Notes: a model not told the origin generated them from the sequence alone. A stretch of 19,212 nucleotides of DNA from Candidatus Moraniibacteriota bacterium (GCA_030641185.1 DAOWHY010000009.1:1-19212), one strand, 5' to 3'. Counted from the first letter of the stretch, positions 1 through 7,004 are shown. Numbers and translations are program-made.

Positions 1-2
1 AG

Positions 3-50
3 TTTGATAACATTATTGTTTCAGCGCAAGAAAGAGAAAGGGTGAAATAA
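3..50 (+). CDS. Possible C-terminal tail of a gene cut by the window start
   Basis: Frame 3 is open from the first base and ends in TAA at 48-50, giving FDNIIVSAQERERVK. The mix of hydrophobic and charged residues reads like a normal protein C-terminus. A weak hairpin with a T-run follows at 96-114, as expected after a gene. Only 15 codons are visible, so the family cannot be named and the call could be chance. Confidence 0.35.
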   Translation, partial: FDNIIVSAQERERVK

Positions 51-95
51 ATTTTTGGGTAGGAGAGCTTTATGCTGATCTAACTCAGAGACACT

Positions 96-114
96 GAATC
101 AACAGATTCTTTTT
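96..114 (+). terminator. Weak intrinsic terminator candidate
   Basis: A 5-bp stem (gaatc, loop aaca, gattc) is followed directly by five T. It lies between the possible gene tail ending at 50 and the cupin gene. The stem is short and AT-rich, so termination strength is doubtful. Confidence 0.35.
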
Positions 115-135
115 AATATTAATTTATTGATTACT

Positions 136-477
136 ATGCAAAAAATAGATCATGATAATTGGATCAAAGGAGAAAGCTATCAAAAAAGAATCTTGATAGA
201 GGGTTTAGAAGAAAAAATTGATCTTATTGAAGATATTATTATTGCTTCAAAGGGGGAAATTCCTCGTCATAGCCACGATTTTACTGATGAAATTTTTTAT
301 ATAATCAATAATTCTGCAATAATGATCGTCAATGATGAAGAATTTGAAGTGAATCCCGGCGATATGATCTATGTTAATAAAAATGAAGATCACGGATTTA
401 GAAATGATACTGACAAAGAATTTAAGATGATCGTTTTCAAGATTAATTTTCAAAACGGAGATTCTTTTTTGAAGTAA
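136..477 (+). CDS. Small single-domain cupin protein
   Basis: The 113-residue product is one cupin barrel. Motif 1 is visible as GEIPRHSHDFTDE, giving putative metal ligands His45, His47 and a Glu/Asp near residue 52. Motif 2 is PGDMIYVNKNEDHGF, with Pro74-Gly75-Asp76 and His86. Cupins of this size typically bind a divalent metal and act as small isomerases, dioxygenases or sugar/ligand sensors, and the sequence does not decide which. I chose ATG at 136; an in-frame TTG at 127 would add three residues. No clear Shine-Dalgarno sequence is present. The gene stands alone, before a GC-rich hairpin and the transposase element, so context does not suggest a substrate. Confidence 0.8.
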   Translation: MQKIDHDNWIKGESYQKRILIEGLEEKIDLIEDIIIASKGEIPRHSHDFTDEIFYIINNSAIMIVNDEEFEVNPGDMIYVNKNEDHGFRNDTDKEFKMIVFKINFQNGDSFLK

Positions 478-526
478 CGGCAAGTTCTCGAGTTGTCTTT
501 TCGGTCGGTTGGCTCGTGGTCCCGCG

Positions 527-554
527 CTGGTTCAGGTCTCCTGACCTGAACCAG
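527..554. repeat. Perfect 12-bp hairpin in a GC-rich patch
   Basis: ctggttcaggtc and gacctgaaccag form a perfect 12-bp stem with loop tcct. It lies in a patch (about 478-545) that is visibly richer in G and C than its surroundings, just before the transposase element. There is no T-run after the stem on either strand, so it is not a typical terminator. It may be the remnant of another palindromic repeat family. Confidence 0.7.
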
Positions 555-597
555 ATATTTCCTATAAGCGTATTAAAAGCTTGTATCTTTCCTCGCC

Positions 598-1195
598 GCG
601 GGAACTGGTTTGTAACCGGTTTCTGATGTTTCCCAAGCAAATAAGACAAACAACATATGCCATCTGTCAAAATATCACAAGAATTAAATTCAGGAATTTA
701 TTTTCTCACCTTCACCGTGAAAAACTGGTATTACATTTTTGACCGACACAATAGATTTCAGATTCTAAGCGATTCAATCCAGTATTGCCAAAAGAATAAA
801 GATTTAAAATTATTTGCTTATGTTTTTATGTTAAATCATATTCACTTGATCGCTTCTTCTTCGGATATGATTGCCTTTGTCAGAGATTTTAAAAAATTCA
901 CTTCTAAGGAAATCTTGAAAAACATCATTGCCACTGAATCAAGTATTTTAAAACTATTTCAGATCGGTGAAAATAAATATGAGTTTTGGCAAAAAACAAA
1001 TATGCCTAAACGAATTGAATCAGAAAAATATTTTTTACAAAAAGTAAATTACATTCAAGAAAATCCAATCAGAAAACAATATGTAGCAAATCCTGAACAT
1101 TGGTATTGGTCTTCTGCCAATCCACAGAGTATAATAAAAACGGAGGATGTTGAGACTTAAAAGCATAGGGAACGGGTTGCAAACCCGCTCCCGCG
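598..1195 (+). mobile_element. RAYT element with palindromic ends
   Basis: The element consists of a left end at about 598-634, a transposase gene, and a right end at 1168-1195. The left end holds the hairpin ctggtt-tgt-aaccgg (one G-T pair) and the right end holds cgggtt-gca-aacccg. The outermost bases are inverted copies: CGCGGGAAC on the left and GCTCCCGCG on the right. Both hairpins follow the same GGGAA sequence. This is the layout of REP/REPIN sequences mobilised by REP-associated tyrosine transposases. Three shorter copies of the same ends occur downstream, which makes this the only complete element in the window. No target-site duplication is seen, as expected for Y1/HUH transposition. 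Confidence 0.85.
657..1160 (+). CDS. REP-associated tyrosine transposase (Y1/HUH, IS200-like)
   Basis: The 167-residue product matches the IS200-like/RAYT family in length and motifs. The metal-binding HUH motif is HIH at residues 61-63 in FMLNHIHLIA. The predicted catalytic tyrosine is Tyr132 in VNYIQENP, which matches the position of the nucleophile in VDYIYINP of the E. coli RAYT protein. The usual SSA motif follows at 152-154. Such enzymes nick single-stranded DNA next to a hairpin through a covalent tyrosine link and move or amplify REP sequences. The gene sits exactly between the two palindromic ends of its element and appears intact. ATG at 657 lies 23 bases after the left end, with no strong Shine-Dalgarno sequence. 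Low expression would be usual for this family. Confidence 0.88.
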   Translation: MPSVKISQELNSGIYFLTFTVKNWYYIFDRHNRFQILSDSIQYCQKNKDLKLFAYVFMLNHIHLIASSSDMIAFVRDFKKFTSKEILKNIIATESSILKLFQIGENKYEFWQKTNMPKRIESEKYFLQKVNYIQENPIRKQYVANPEHWYWSSANPQSIIKTEDVET

Positions 1196-1225
1196 ATTAA
1201 ATATACTTTTAAAGATGTAATTGTT

Positions 1226-2683
1226 ATGTTTAAAAACGATCACATAAAAAAATATCTGAAGTATTACTGTAATAATAAAAACATTACTCCTTTTGCTGTT
1301 TTATTGAAAGGAAAATGGGGTTGCGGAAAAACGCATTTTATTAAAAATTATATTAAAGAGCAACAAAACAAGTTTCTTCATATTAGTTTATATGGATTAT
1401 CTGAATGTTCTGAGATTGATGAAAAAATATTTGAATCTTTGCATCCATTATTATCTAATCCAAAATTTAAACTTGCAACAAAGGCTATCTCTGGAATTAT
1501 AAAATTTAGTACTTCAATAGATTTTAACGGAGACAATAAAAACGATATGTCTGTGAATTCAGGTGGAATTTCACAACTAAATTTTAATGAATTTGCAAAG
1601 AAGTCGGAAGATAAAATTATTATTTTTGATGATTTAGAAAGATGTAGTATTGCAATTGATAAAGTGCTTGGATATATAAATCATCTCGTAGAATTTCAGA
1701 AGCAAAAGATTATTTTGATAATGGATGAAAATAAAATTTTGGAATCAGATGAAGGAAAAAAGTACCGAGAAATAAAAGAAAAATTAATTGGTAAAGAATT
1801 TGTTATTAATTCTAATCCAGAAGAAGCAATCAAAATATTTACGGAAGGGGTAGATGATAAGAATTTAAAAAAATCTTCTGCAAAAATAAAAAAACTACTT
1901 TTAAAGATTTTTTATCAATCTAAATATGATAATTTGCGGTTAATACAACAGGCATTGTCTCATTTTGAATATTTTTATTTTGAATATTTTTTTCAGAGTG
2001 TTCCAAGTAAAGTACAAAATAATTCTGAACTTTTCGAAAAAACGTTTTATGAGTTCGTTGTAATTTTTATTGAGCATAAAAAAGGAGAAATTAAAAATGA
2101 AGATTTTTTTAAAGAGTATCCGCAATTTTTTAAAGAAACATCAGGGGAAGATAGAGAAAAGAAACACATTTTAGACAAATATGACGATATATCTCATTGG
2201 ATAACTTGTTTTGATGTTGAAATTCTAGGAAAAATTCTACAAGGTATCAGTTTAACTGAAAGTGAAAAAAATAATTTAGTTAAAAAGTTAGAACAATTAG
2301 TTGGAGTAAACGAAGAGTCATGGATGAGTCTTTGGTCTTTTCGGGAACATAATGATGAAGAGTTTTTTCAAAATTTAGAAGAAGTTCAGAAAAAATGGAA
2401 AAATAAAAAATACTCTGATTTTCTTGTAGTGCTTCATGTCTTTGGAATGTTTCTATATTTTTCTGAAATTCTTCTTTTGCTAAAAAAGAAAAAAGATATA
2501 TTAGAAGAAGGAAAAAAATATATTGAATTTTTAATTAAAGAAAAAAAGTTCCCATTATATCTATGGGAACAAACTTCTGGCTTTAGTTGGAAAGAAAGCG
2601 CTTATGGACTTGGTTATTGTGGAATGAACACTGATGAATGGAAGAAATTTTTAGATTTTGTTGATAAAAAAATGTGGAATTAA
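1226..2683 (+). CDS. KAP-family P-loop NTPase
   Basis: The 485-residue product has a Walker A motif GKWGCGKT at residues 29-36, very near the N-terminus. The Walker B segment IIIFDDLERC is at 131-140, in the form typical of KAP NTPases. A sensor-like strand KIILIMDENK follows at 161-170, then a conserved-looking YREIKEKLIGKEF block at 180-192. The remainder is helical, lysine- and glutamate-rich, with no safe domain call. Bacterial KAP NTPases often lie in mobile or defence regions and are thought to act in ATP-dependent assemblies near membranes. No KAP-type transmembrane insertion is evident here; a hydrophobic stretch near 401-416 is too short to be sure. The gene follows the transposase element by 30 bases and overlaps the next ORF by 10 bases, which may be its shifted C-terminus. 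Confidence 0.82.
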   Translation: MFKNDHIKKYLKYYCNNKNITPFAVLLKGKWGCGKTHFIKNYIKEQQNKFLHISLYGLSECSEIDEKIFESLHPLLSNPKFKLATKAISGIIKFSTSIDFNGDNKNDMSVNSGGISQLNFNEFAKKSEDKIIIFDDLERCSIAIDKVLGYINHLVEFQKQKIILIMDENKILESDEGKKYREIKEKLIGKEFVINSNPEEAIKIFTEGVDDKNLKKSSAKIKKLLLKIFYQSKYDNLRLIQQALSHFEYFYFEYFFQSVPSKVQNNSELFEKTFYEFVVIFIEHKKGEIKNEDFFKEYPQFFKETSGEDREKKHILDKYDDISHWITCFDVEILGKILQGISLTESEKNNLVKKLEQLVGVNEESWMSLWSFREHNDEEFFQNLEEVQKKWKNKKYSDFLVVLHVFGMFLYFSEILLLLKKKKDILEEGKKYIEFLIKEKKFPLYLWEQTSGFSWKESAYGLGYCGMNTDEWKKFLDFVDKKMWN

Positions 2684-3105
2684 AAGAAATATCTATCAAG
2701 GAAAAAATTAAAAATGAATTAATGCCAATTTTGAAGGGAAAAAAGAAATCTGACCAAAGTTTAGATTTACTAATAAATTATAATTTTATTCATTGTAGAG
2801 GTGAGCATGAAGCCTATTTTCAGTATCTAGATGCACATGAAATAATGAAAATTTTAACTAAAGAAAATAGAAAATTTTTGTATATTTTAAATAAAATCTT
2901 TAAAGAACGATATACGGAAAGAAAAAATAAAATTAAGAATATTAAAGAGGAAATACCATTTCTTAAAAGCTTGAAAAAAGAGATAGAAAAAGAAATCAAG
3001 AAAATAGAAATAAAATTTGGAAATAAAAAAACTCCAAATTCCTATTTATTGCAATCATTTATTGACACAGCACTTACTCCATTTATAGAGCTAAATGAAA
3101 AATAA
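2674..3105 (+). CDS. Helical protein, possibly the frameshifted C-terminal part of the KAP NTPase
   Basis: The 143-residue ORF starts at GTG 2674, inside the end of the KAP gene and in its -1 frame. It is highly charged and helical, with a likely coiled coil at about residues 74-110 (runs of KNKIKNIKEE and KEIEKEIKKIEIK). I recognise no domain. A run of seven A (2666-2672) lies at the overlap. One extra A would join the two frames as DKKNVELKEIS and give a single protein of about 628 residues, a usual size for KAP proteins. It may therefore be a separate translationally coupled gene, a programmed frameshift product, or the result of an indel. I favour a once continuous gene. Confidence 0.6.
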   Translation: MELKEISIKEKIKNELMPILKGKKKSDQSLDLLINYNFIHCRGEHEAYFQYLDAHEIMKILTKENRKFLYILNKIFKERYTERKNKIKNIKEEIPFLKSLKKEIEKEIKKIEIKFGNKKTPNSYLLQSFIDTALTPFIELNEK

Positions 3106-3137
3106 AAATCAAACAGCAAAAGGAAAAAAGAATTATT

Positions 3138-3236
3138 GCGAGAACTGGTTTGTAACCAGTTTCTGATGTTTCTCATACAGGCAAGATGAGATGAAACTTA
3201 AAAACAAAAGAAACGGGTTACAAACCCGCTCCTGCG
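3138..3236 (+). repeat. 99-bp non-autonomous REPIN-like copy (copy B)
   Basis: Left hairpin ctggtt-tgt-aaccag is perfect and is followed by a TTTCTGATGTTTC block. Right hairpin is cgggtt-aca-aacccg. The spacing and internal sequence match the 5' leader and 3' end of the RAYT element at 598-1195 with the transposase body missing. The terminal bases have drifted: the left reads TGCGAGAAC and the right CTCCTGCG. The copy separates the KAP ORFs from the HNH gene. Confidence 0.85.
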
Positions 3237-3292
3237 AAAAAACGTATATAACTTGTTATCGGAAATTATAATTAAACTTTAACCATATCAAT

Positions 3293-4174
3293 ATGAAGAA
3301 AACTAAAATGGGTCCAATACAAATTTGGGGAGAAAAGGTTGGTTGGAAAAAAAGAGTTAAAGCTATCTGTAAGCCATGTTGGGAAATTAAATACTGTCCG
3401 TTTGGACCATTAGTAGAAGATTTTCCAATTACCTCAGAACCGACTGAAAAAAGTTGTAGAATTTTTGGACATGATTGTCCCGTATTTTATACAGCAGAAC
3501 CATTTACAGAAACAAAAGAATTAAGAAATATAGGCAGAAAAGTCACTCGAACAACACAATTTCGAGTTCTGAAAAGAGATAACCAAATATGTGCAGTTTG
3601 TGGAAACCCAGTCAAAGATGCAGATATAGAATTTGACCACATTATTCCTTGGGCAAAAGGAGGTTCTTCAGATGAACATAATATTGAATTACTCTGTGCA
3701 ACCTGTAATAAAAGCAAAGGCAAAAAATTTGAAGATAAACACTTGATTAATTCACTTTCAGACCACTTGATTGAGCCTGCGCCATTCGAAATCTTAATTT
3801 GTATTTTAGAATTTATTAAATTGCATCATAAAGTCAGAATAGAAAATAAAACCGAACTGACTTCTCTGGATATTTGCAAATCACTTGGAAGACGTAAAGT
3901 GACGAGACCCGATGAAGTGGGAATTGAGATAGTTAAAGATATCTGTAAATTTTTTGATCTAGAAAAACAAAATGTAATAAAGAAGATGTACTTTAAAGCA
4001 CTAAAATATAGATGGGGGTTTGCTGATGAAAACACACATAAATTATTAGAAACAGCCAAAAAGTTTAATATTGATATCGAAGATCTTTTATTGATTGAGG
4101 CTGATTTGTTAAATCACCTAGGCTGGTCAATCAAGTTATCAAAAGCAATAAAAAAGAAATGGTTAAAAGTCTAA
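3293..4174 (+). CDS. HNH endonuclease with cysteine-rich N-terminus
   Basis: The 293-residue product carries an HNH nuclease domain at about residues 85-145. It has a CAVC zinc knuckle (Cys100, Cys103), the core DHIIPWAKGG (Asp115, His116), Asn130, and a second knuckle CATC (Cys135, Cys138) followed by NKSKG. These are the metal-binding and catalytic signatures of HNH enzymes that cut DNA. The N-terminus has a further cysteine cluster (Cys26, Cys29, Cys35) in CKPCWEIKYCPFGPLVEDFP, a block I recall from other stand-alone HNH proteins, plus Cys55 and Cys62. The C-terminal half is helical and unassigned. The gene lies between two 99-bp repeat copies. It could be a defence or mobile-element nuclease, but nothing in the sequence decides the target. 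Confidence 0.85.
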   Translation: MKKTKMGPIQIWGEKVGWKKRVKAICKPCWEIKYCPFGPLVEDFPITSEPTEKSCRIFGHDCPVFYTAEPFTETKELRNIGRKVTRTTQFRVLKRDNQICAVCGNPVKDADIEFDHIIPWAKGGSSDEHNIELLCATCNKSKGKKFEDKHLINSLSDHLIEPAPFEILICILEFIKLHHKVRIENKTELTSLDICKSLGRRKVTRPDEVGIEIVKDICKFFDLEKQNVIKKMYFKALKYRWGFADENTHKLLETAKKFNIDIEDLLLIEADLLNHLGWSIKLSKAIKKKWLKV

Positions 4175-4184
4175 TTACTTTATT

Positions 4185-4283
4185 GCGAAAACTGGTTTGC
4201 AACCAGTTCCCAATGTTTCCCATATAAACAAAACAAAATGAAACATAAAAACAAAAGGAACGGGTTGCAAACCCGCTCCTGCG
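4185..4283 (+). repeat. 99-bp non-autonomous REPIN-like copy (copy C)
   Basis: Left hairpin ctggtt-tgc-aaccag and right hairpin cgggtt-gca-aacccg are both perfect. It has the same length and orientation as copies B and D. It begins 11 bases after the stop of the HNH gene. The termini read TGCGAAAAC and CTCCTGCG, drifted in the same way as copy B. Confidence 0.85.
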
Positions 4284-4435
4284 AAGATAAGAATCGTGAG
4301 CTTTATATTGATAGTTGGTAATATACTTTCAAGAAATATAAAGTTTAGATTAGATATCTAAATTAACACAGCATTCTGTTTATCGGACAGACATGTTAGA
4401 AACATTTAATTAACTGATTTGATTATAAATTATTT

Positions 4436-4945
4436 ATGGTTATTTTAAAATCAATAATTTTATTATTAGGTGTTGTAGGACTATTATTAGCGTTTAGTGC
4501 TAATGTTAGATGGTTTTCAGATAAAGACAAAAAAGAGTTTGTTCAATTGATAGAAAATGGAGTTGACCCTAATCATCCTGGCACAAAAAAATTTCTTAAT
4601 GAATATTTTTATTCACTTCCTATGACAGAAGAAGAGAAAAGTATACCAATCGATAAGGTTGTTCTGGCAGGTATATTTATAAAACATGGAGAAAATCACA
4701 AAGATTTTACTTCTGGAGTTATAAAAGTGAGAAATATTCACGGAGAAACATCACAAGGATTATGTTCATTATCTGAACTAGAAAGTTGGACTGAAACAAC
4801 TCCTTTTTGGGATTGGTTAGCTTGGAGTTTATTAGCATTGAGCATGATTATTCAAATTATTATATTTATATTTGAACAAAACTTTGTCGCGGGAACTGGT
4901 TTGCAACCAGTTTCTAATGTTTCCCGAACCAATAAAACGAAATGA
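4436..4945 (+). CDS. Two-pass membrane protein whose C-terminus comes from a repeat
   Basis: The 169-residue product has a hydrophobic segment at residues 4-22 and a second at about 124-146. Between them is a soluble region with no motif I recognise. Topology is probably both ends on the same side. The last 18 residues, from Ala152 (AGTGLQPVSNVSRTNKTK), are encoded by the left part of the 99-bp repeat copy starting at 4889, and the stop TGA at 4943-4945 is inside the repeat. The native C-terminus was therefore probably replaced or lengthened by insertion of the element. Function is unknown. It is the third gene of the repeat-punctuated segment. Confidence 0.7.
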   Translation: MVILKSIILLLGVVGLLLAFSANVRWFSDKDKKEFVQLIENGVDPNHPGTKKFLNEYFYSLPMTEEEKSIPIDKVVLAGIFIKHGENHKDFTSGVIKVRNIHGETSQGLCSLSELESWTETTPFWDWLAWSLLALSMIIQIIIFIFEQNFVAGTGLQPVSNVSRTNKTK

Positions 4946-4987
4946 AACTTCAAAGTGAAAGGAACGGGTTACAAACCCGCTCCCGCG
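4889..4987 (+). repeat. 99-bp non-autonomous REPIN-like copy (copy D), overlapping a gene end
   Basis: Left hairpin ctggtt-tgc-aaccag and right hairpin cgggtt-aca-aacccg are perfect. The ends read CGCGGGAAC and GCTCCCGCG, the same as in the full RAYT element, so this is the best preserved short copy at its termini. The stretch GAAACTTCAAAG before the right hairpin aligns with GAGACTTAAAAG at the end of the transposase gene. The first 57 bases overlap the coding sequence of the preceding membrane protein. Confidence 0.87.
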
Positions 4988-5115
4988 AAAAAGGCGGTTT
5001 AAAAATAATTTTTTTGTAATCCATAAATAAAACGAATAAGAAACAATTGGTTCAAGTCAGGAACATTGAACCAACATAGAGAAGATATTTAATAAAAAAT
5101 AAACTTAACTATTAT

Positions 5116-5646
5116 ATGAGAGTATATTTTATAAGACATGGTCAGACAAACTATAATGTTTTGGATTTATGTAATGATGATCAAACTAAAGATGTACATC
5201 TTACTCAATTAGGTAAACAACAAGCTGAAATTGTCGGTAAAAAAATTAAAAATATCAAATTGGATATAGCCATTGTATCTGAATTGCCAAGAACAAAAGA
5301 AACTGCTTTAATAATTACAAAAAATCATCAAGTTGAATTTAAAGTTGAACCAAGAATTAATGACAGAAAAACAGGTTTTGATGGTAAACCGGTATCCGAT
5401 TTTTTTGAAGCATTAAAACCTGATATTTTTAATTTAAAATTTAACAATGGAGAATCTTTTCAAGAGGAAAAGAAAAGAGTCTTTTCTTTTTTAGAAGAAT
5501 TAAAAAGTTATAATCTAAATAACATTCTTGTTGTTACACATAGCGAAATTTTACAAATAATAAACGGGTATTTTAATAATTTTTCTGACCAAGAAATGTG
5601 GGATACTAAAATAGACAATTGTCAGGTTTTAGAAGTCAATTTCTAA
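5116..5646 (+). CDS. Histidine phosphatase (phosphoglycerate mutase-like) family protein
   Basis: The 176-residue product begins with the catalytic RHG motif (Arg7-His8-Gly9 in FIRHGQTNYN). Arg59 lies in SELPRTKET, and the second histidine is His142 in VVTHSEIL. These residues form the phosphate pocket in which the first histidine is phosphorylated. Substrates of the family range from sugar phosphates to nucleotides and phosphoproteins and cannot be told here. The acidic residue usually supplied by a Glu near the middle is not obvious: the matching stretch reads INDRKTGFDG, so Asp83 may serve. The protein has no signal peptide and should be cytoplasmic. The ATG follows an AT-rich leader with no clear Shine-Dalgarno sequence. 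Confidence 0.85.
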   Translation: MRVYFIRHGQTNYNVLDLCNDDQTKDVHLTQLGKQQAEIVGKKIKNIKLDIAIVSELPRTKETALIITKNHQVEFKVEPRINDRKTGFDGKPVSDFFEALKPDIFNLKFNNGESFQEEKKRVFSFLEELKSYNLNNILVVTHSEILQIINGYFNNFSDQEMWDTKIDNCQVLEVNF

Positions 5647-5674
5647 AAAATAAATTTTAATAAACTTAGAAAAT

Positions 5675-5953
5675 ATGAAAATCAACATCCAAAAATCCAA
5701 TCTCAGAGAAAATTTATATAGCTTCCTAAGAAAATGCGGATACGCGCCGTTTCATGATAGTTATATAAAAATTCTTTCCAGTTCCGGTTATCCGCGGTTT
5801 CATTTGTATGTCAATGAAAAGGAAAATCAATATATTTTCAATTTGCATCTCGATCAAAAAAAGCCCAGTTACGGAAAAGAAACTGCGCATAGCGGGGAAT
5901 ATGAAGGGAAAGTTGTTGAAGAAGAAGGAGAAAGTATCGTAAATTCATTGTAA
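5675..5953 (+). CDS. Conserved small protein of unknown function
   Basis: The 92-residue product has no signal peptide or membrane segment. It contains the stretch YPRFHLYVNE, then FNLHLDQKKPSYG and TAHSGEYEG with several histidines, ending in an acidic tail. I recall similar small proteins with the FNLHLDQKKPSY and HSGEY motifs from Patescibacteria genomes, always without known function; this rests on memory, not a search. It starts 28 bases after the phosphatase stop and may be cotranscribed. It uses more G and C than the accessory genes upstream. A strong hairpin follows. Confidence 0.7.
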   Translation: MKINIQKSNLRENLYSFLRKCGYAPFHDSYIKILSSSGYPRFHLYVNEKENQYIFNLHLDQKKPSYGKETAHSGEYEGKVVEEEGESIVNSL

Positions 5954-5970
5954 TTTATGGCAACTCGTAG

Positions 5971-6005
5971 TAACTAATTGTCTATAAAATATAAACAATT
6001 AGTTA
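5971..6005. terminator. Bidirectional hairpin between convergent genes
   Basis: taactaattgt and acaattagtta form a perfect 11-bp stem with a 13-base loop. It lies between the + strand gene ending at 5953 and the - strand gene ending at 6039, where a shared terminator is expected. The stem is AT-rich and lacks a long T-run, so it may act more as an mRNA 3' end stabiliser. Confidence 0.5.
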
Positions 6006-6038
6006 TAATAAATTACTATAAGTTACATTATTACATCG

Positions 6039-6950
6039 TTACAAAACCTTATCTATCAATTTCTCTATTTCGTTTATCGGAATTACCAAATCTCCCGTCT
6101 GGCTAAGTCCGACAATTTCTCCTTTTAAATTTATCGCCGGAGCCTTGTCAAATGAATCATCTAAAATATCCATAATCTTAATTCTTTTCTGAATAACTGA
6201 TTTTATTTCTTCATCTTCGTCCTCATTATTTTCTATTGAAACAACATAATCATCAATCAACTTTGAAACTATATCTGTAACTACCGAACCATTAAGAATA
6301 ATTAATCTTTCTCCGAGTTCCAGATTATCTGAATCGGCAAAAGTGACCACTGGCAAATTAGCTTGATCGATTTTTATAATTGCCAGCTCATTGAATTTAT
6401 CTTCGTAAACTAATTCAGCGGGGTAAGTTTCGCCGTTATGTAATTTTACCCGCGCGGATTTTTCCTCATTGTCAACATTTTTTGATGAGGTTATTATTAG
6501 TCCGTCATTCGTCAAAATAATTCCTGAATTTTTATAAACTGGGTCATTGTCTTCATCTGACATTTCCGCTATTTCAACGATTGAAGAGCGGGCTTTTTTT
6601 ATCGCCTCAACAACGGCTTTTTCTTCAGATATTCTTACTTCTTTAATTACTTCAACCACAGTCGTGCGCTCATTTATTGGCTTTAGAAATTCATATTGGT
6701 TGAGATCGGGATATTTTACAAAAAGATAAGGCAAAGCAAAGCGATCAATTAAAATTCCACCAATTCCTCCCATCACCAAAACAAAAACTGAAAAAATGAT
6801 AAAGCTTGTTGCCTTTTTGATTTTTGTCGGTTTATATTGTTCTTCTTCTAGCTCTGTAGTCTTATTTTTAGGCTTGTTAAAAAAATCTTCAGTAATTTCC
6901 GTTTTATCTTTCTGTTTTTCTCTTAGTGATTTGATGGTTATGTTTTTCAT
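6039..6950 (-). CDS. Membrane-anchored HtrA/trypsin-like protein without catalytic triad
   Basis: The 303-residue product has a charged cytoplasmic N-terminus, one membrane segment at about 48-68, and an extracellular domain with an HtrA-like fold. SGIILTNDGLIITSSKNVD (142-160) matches the block that normally ends in TNNHVV, with Lys in place of the catalytic His. DKFNELAIIKID (184-195) matches the block that normally has DLAVLKV, with Glu in place of Asp. DSFDKAPAINLKGEIVG (265-281) matches GNSGGPLVNLDGEVIG, so the catalytic Ser and oxyanion hole are gone. No PDZ domain follows. It is probably a non-proteolytic binding or scaffold protein. The fold assignment is by motif, and the loss of all three triad residues is directly visible. 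Confidence 0.72.
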   Translation of the reverse strand: MKNITIKSLREKQKDKTEITEDFFNKPKNKTTELEEEQYKPTKIKKATSFIIFSVFVLVMGGIGGILIDRFALPYLFVKYPDLNQYEFLKPINERTTVVEVIKEVRISEEKAVVEAIKKARSSIVEIAEMSDEDNDPVYKNSGIILTNDGLIITSSKNVDNEEKSARVKLHNGETYPAELVYEDKFNELAIIKIDQANLPVVTFADSDNLELGERLIILNGSVVTDIVSKLIDDYVVSIENNEDEDEEIKSVIQKRIKIMDILDDSFDKAPAINLKGEIVGLSQTGDLVIPINEIEKLIDKVL

Positions 6951-7004
6951 ATAATTAAATTGTTATATTGCTAAATTTAAAACTTTTTCGCTTTTTGTCA
7001 TCAC

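Noticed and set aside
527..554. Possible tRNA arm
   Set aside because: The ggttcaggtc stretch resembles a T-arm only in part. No acceptor stem or anticodon arm can be drawn around it.
443..670. 75-residue ORF on the - strand
   Set aside because: It runs antisense over the cupin end, the GC-rich hairpin and the left end of the RAYT element. Its sequence is explained by those repeats and it has no recognisable domain.
1226..4945. A known, named antiphage defence system
   Set aside because: KAP NTPase, HNH nuclease and a membrane protein are compatible with defence, but the order and partners match no system I can name and the repeats separate them.
597..4987. CRISPR array
   Set aside because: The 99-bp units recur at distances of about 700-1050 bases or more, with whole genes between them, and each contains two palindromes. 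This fits REPIN-type elements, not repeat-spacer units.
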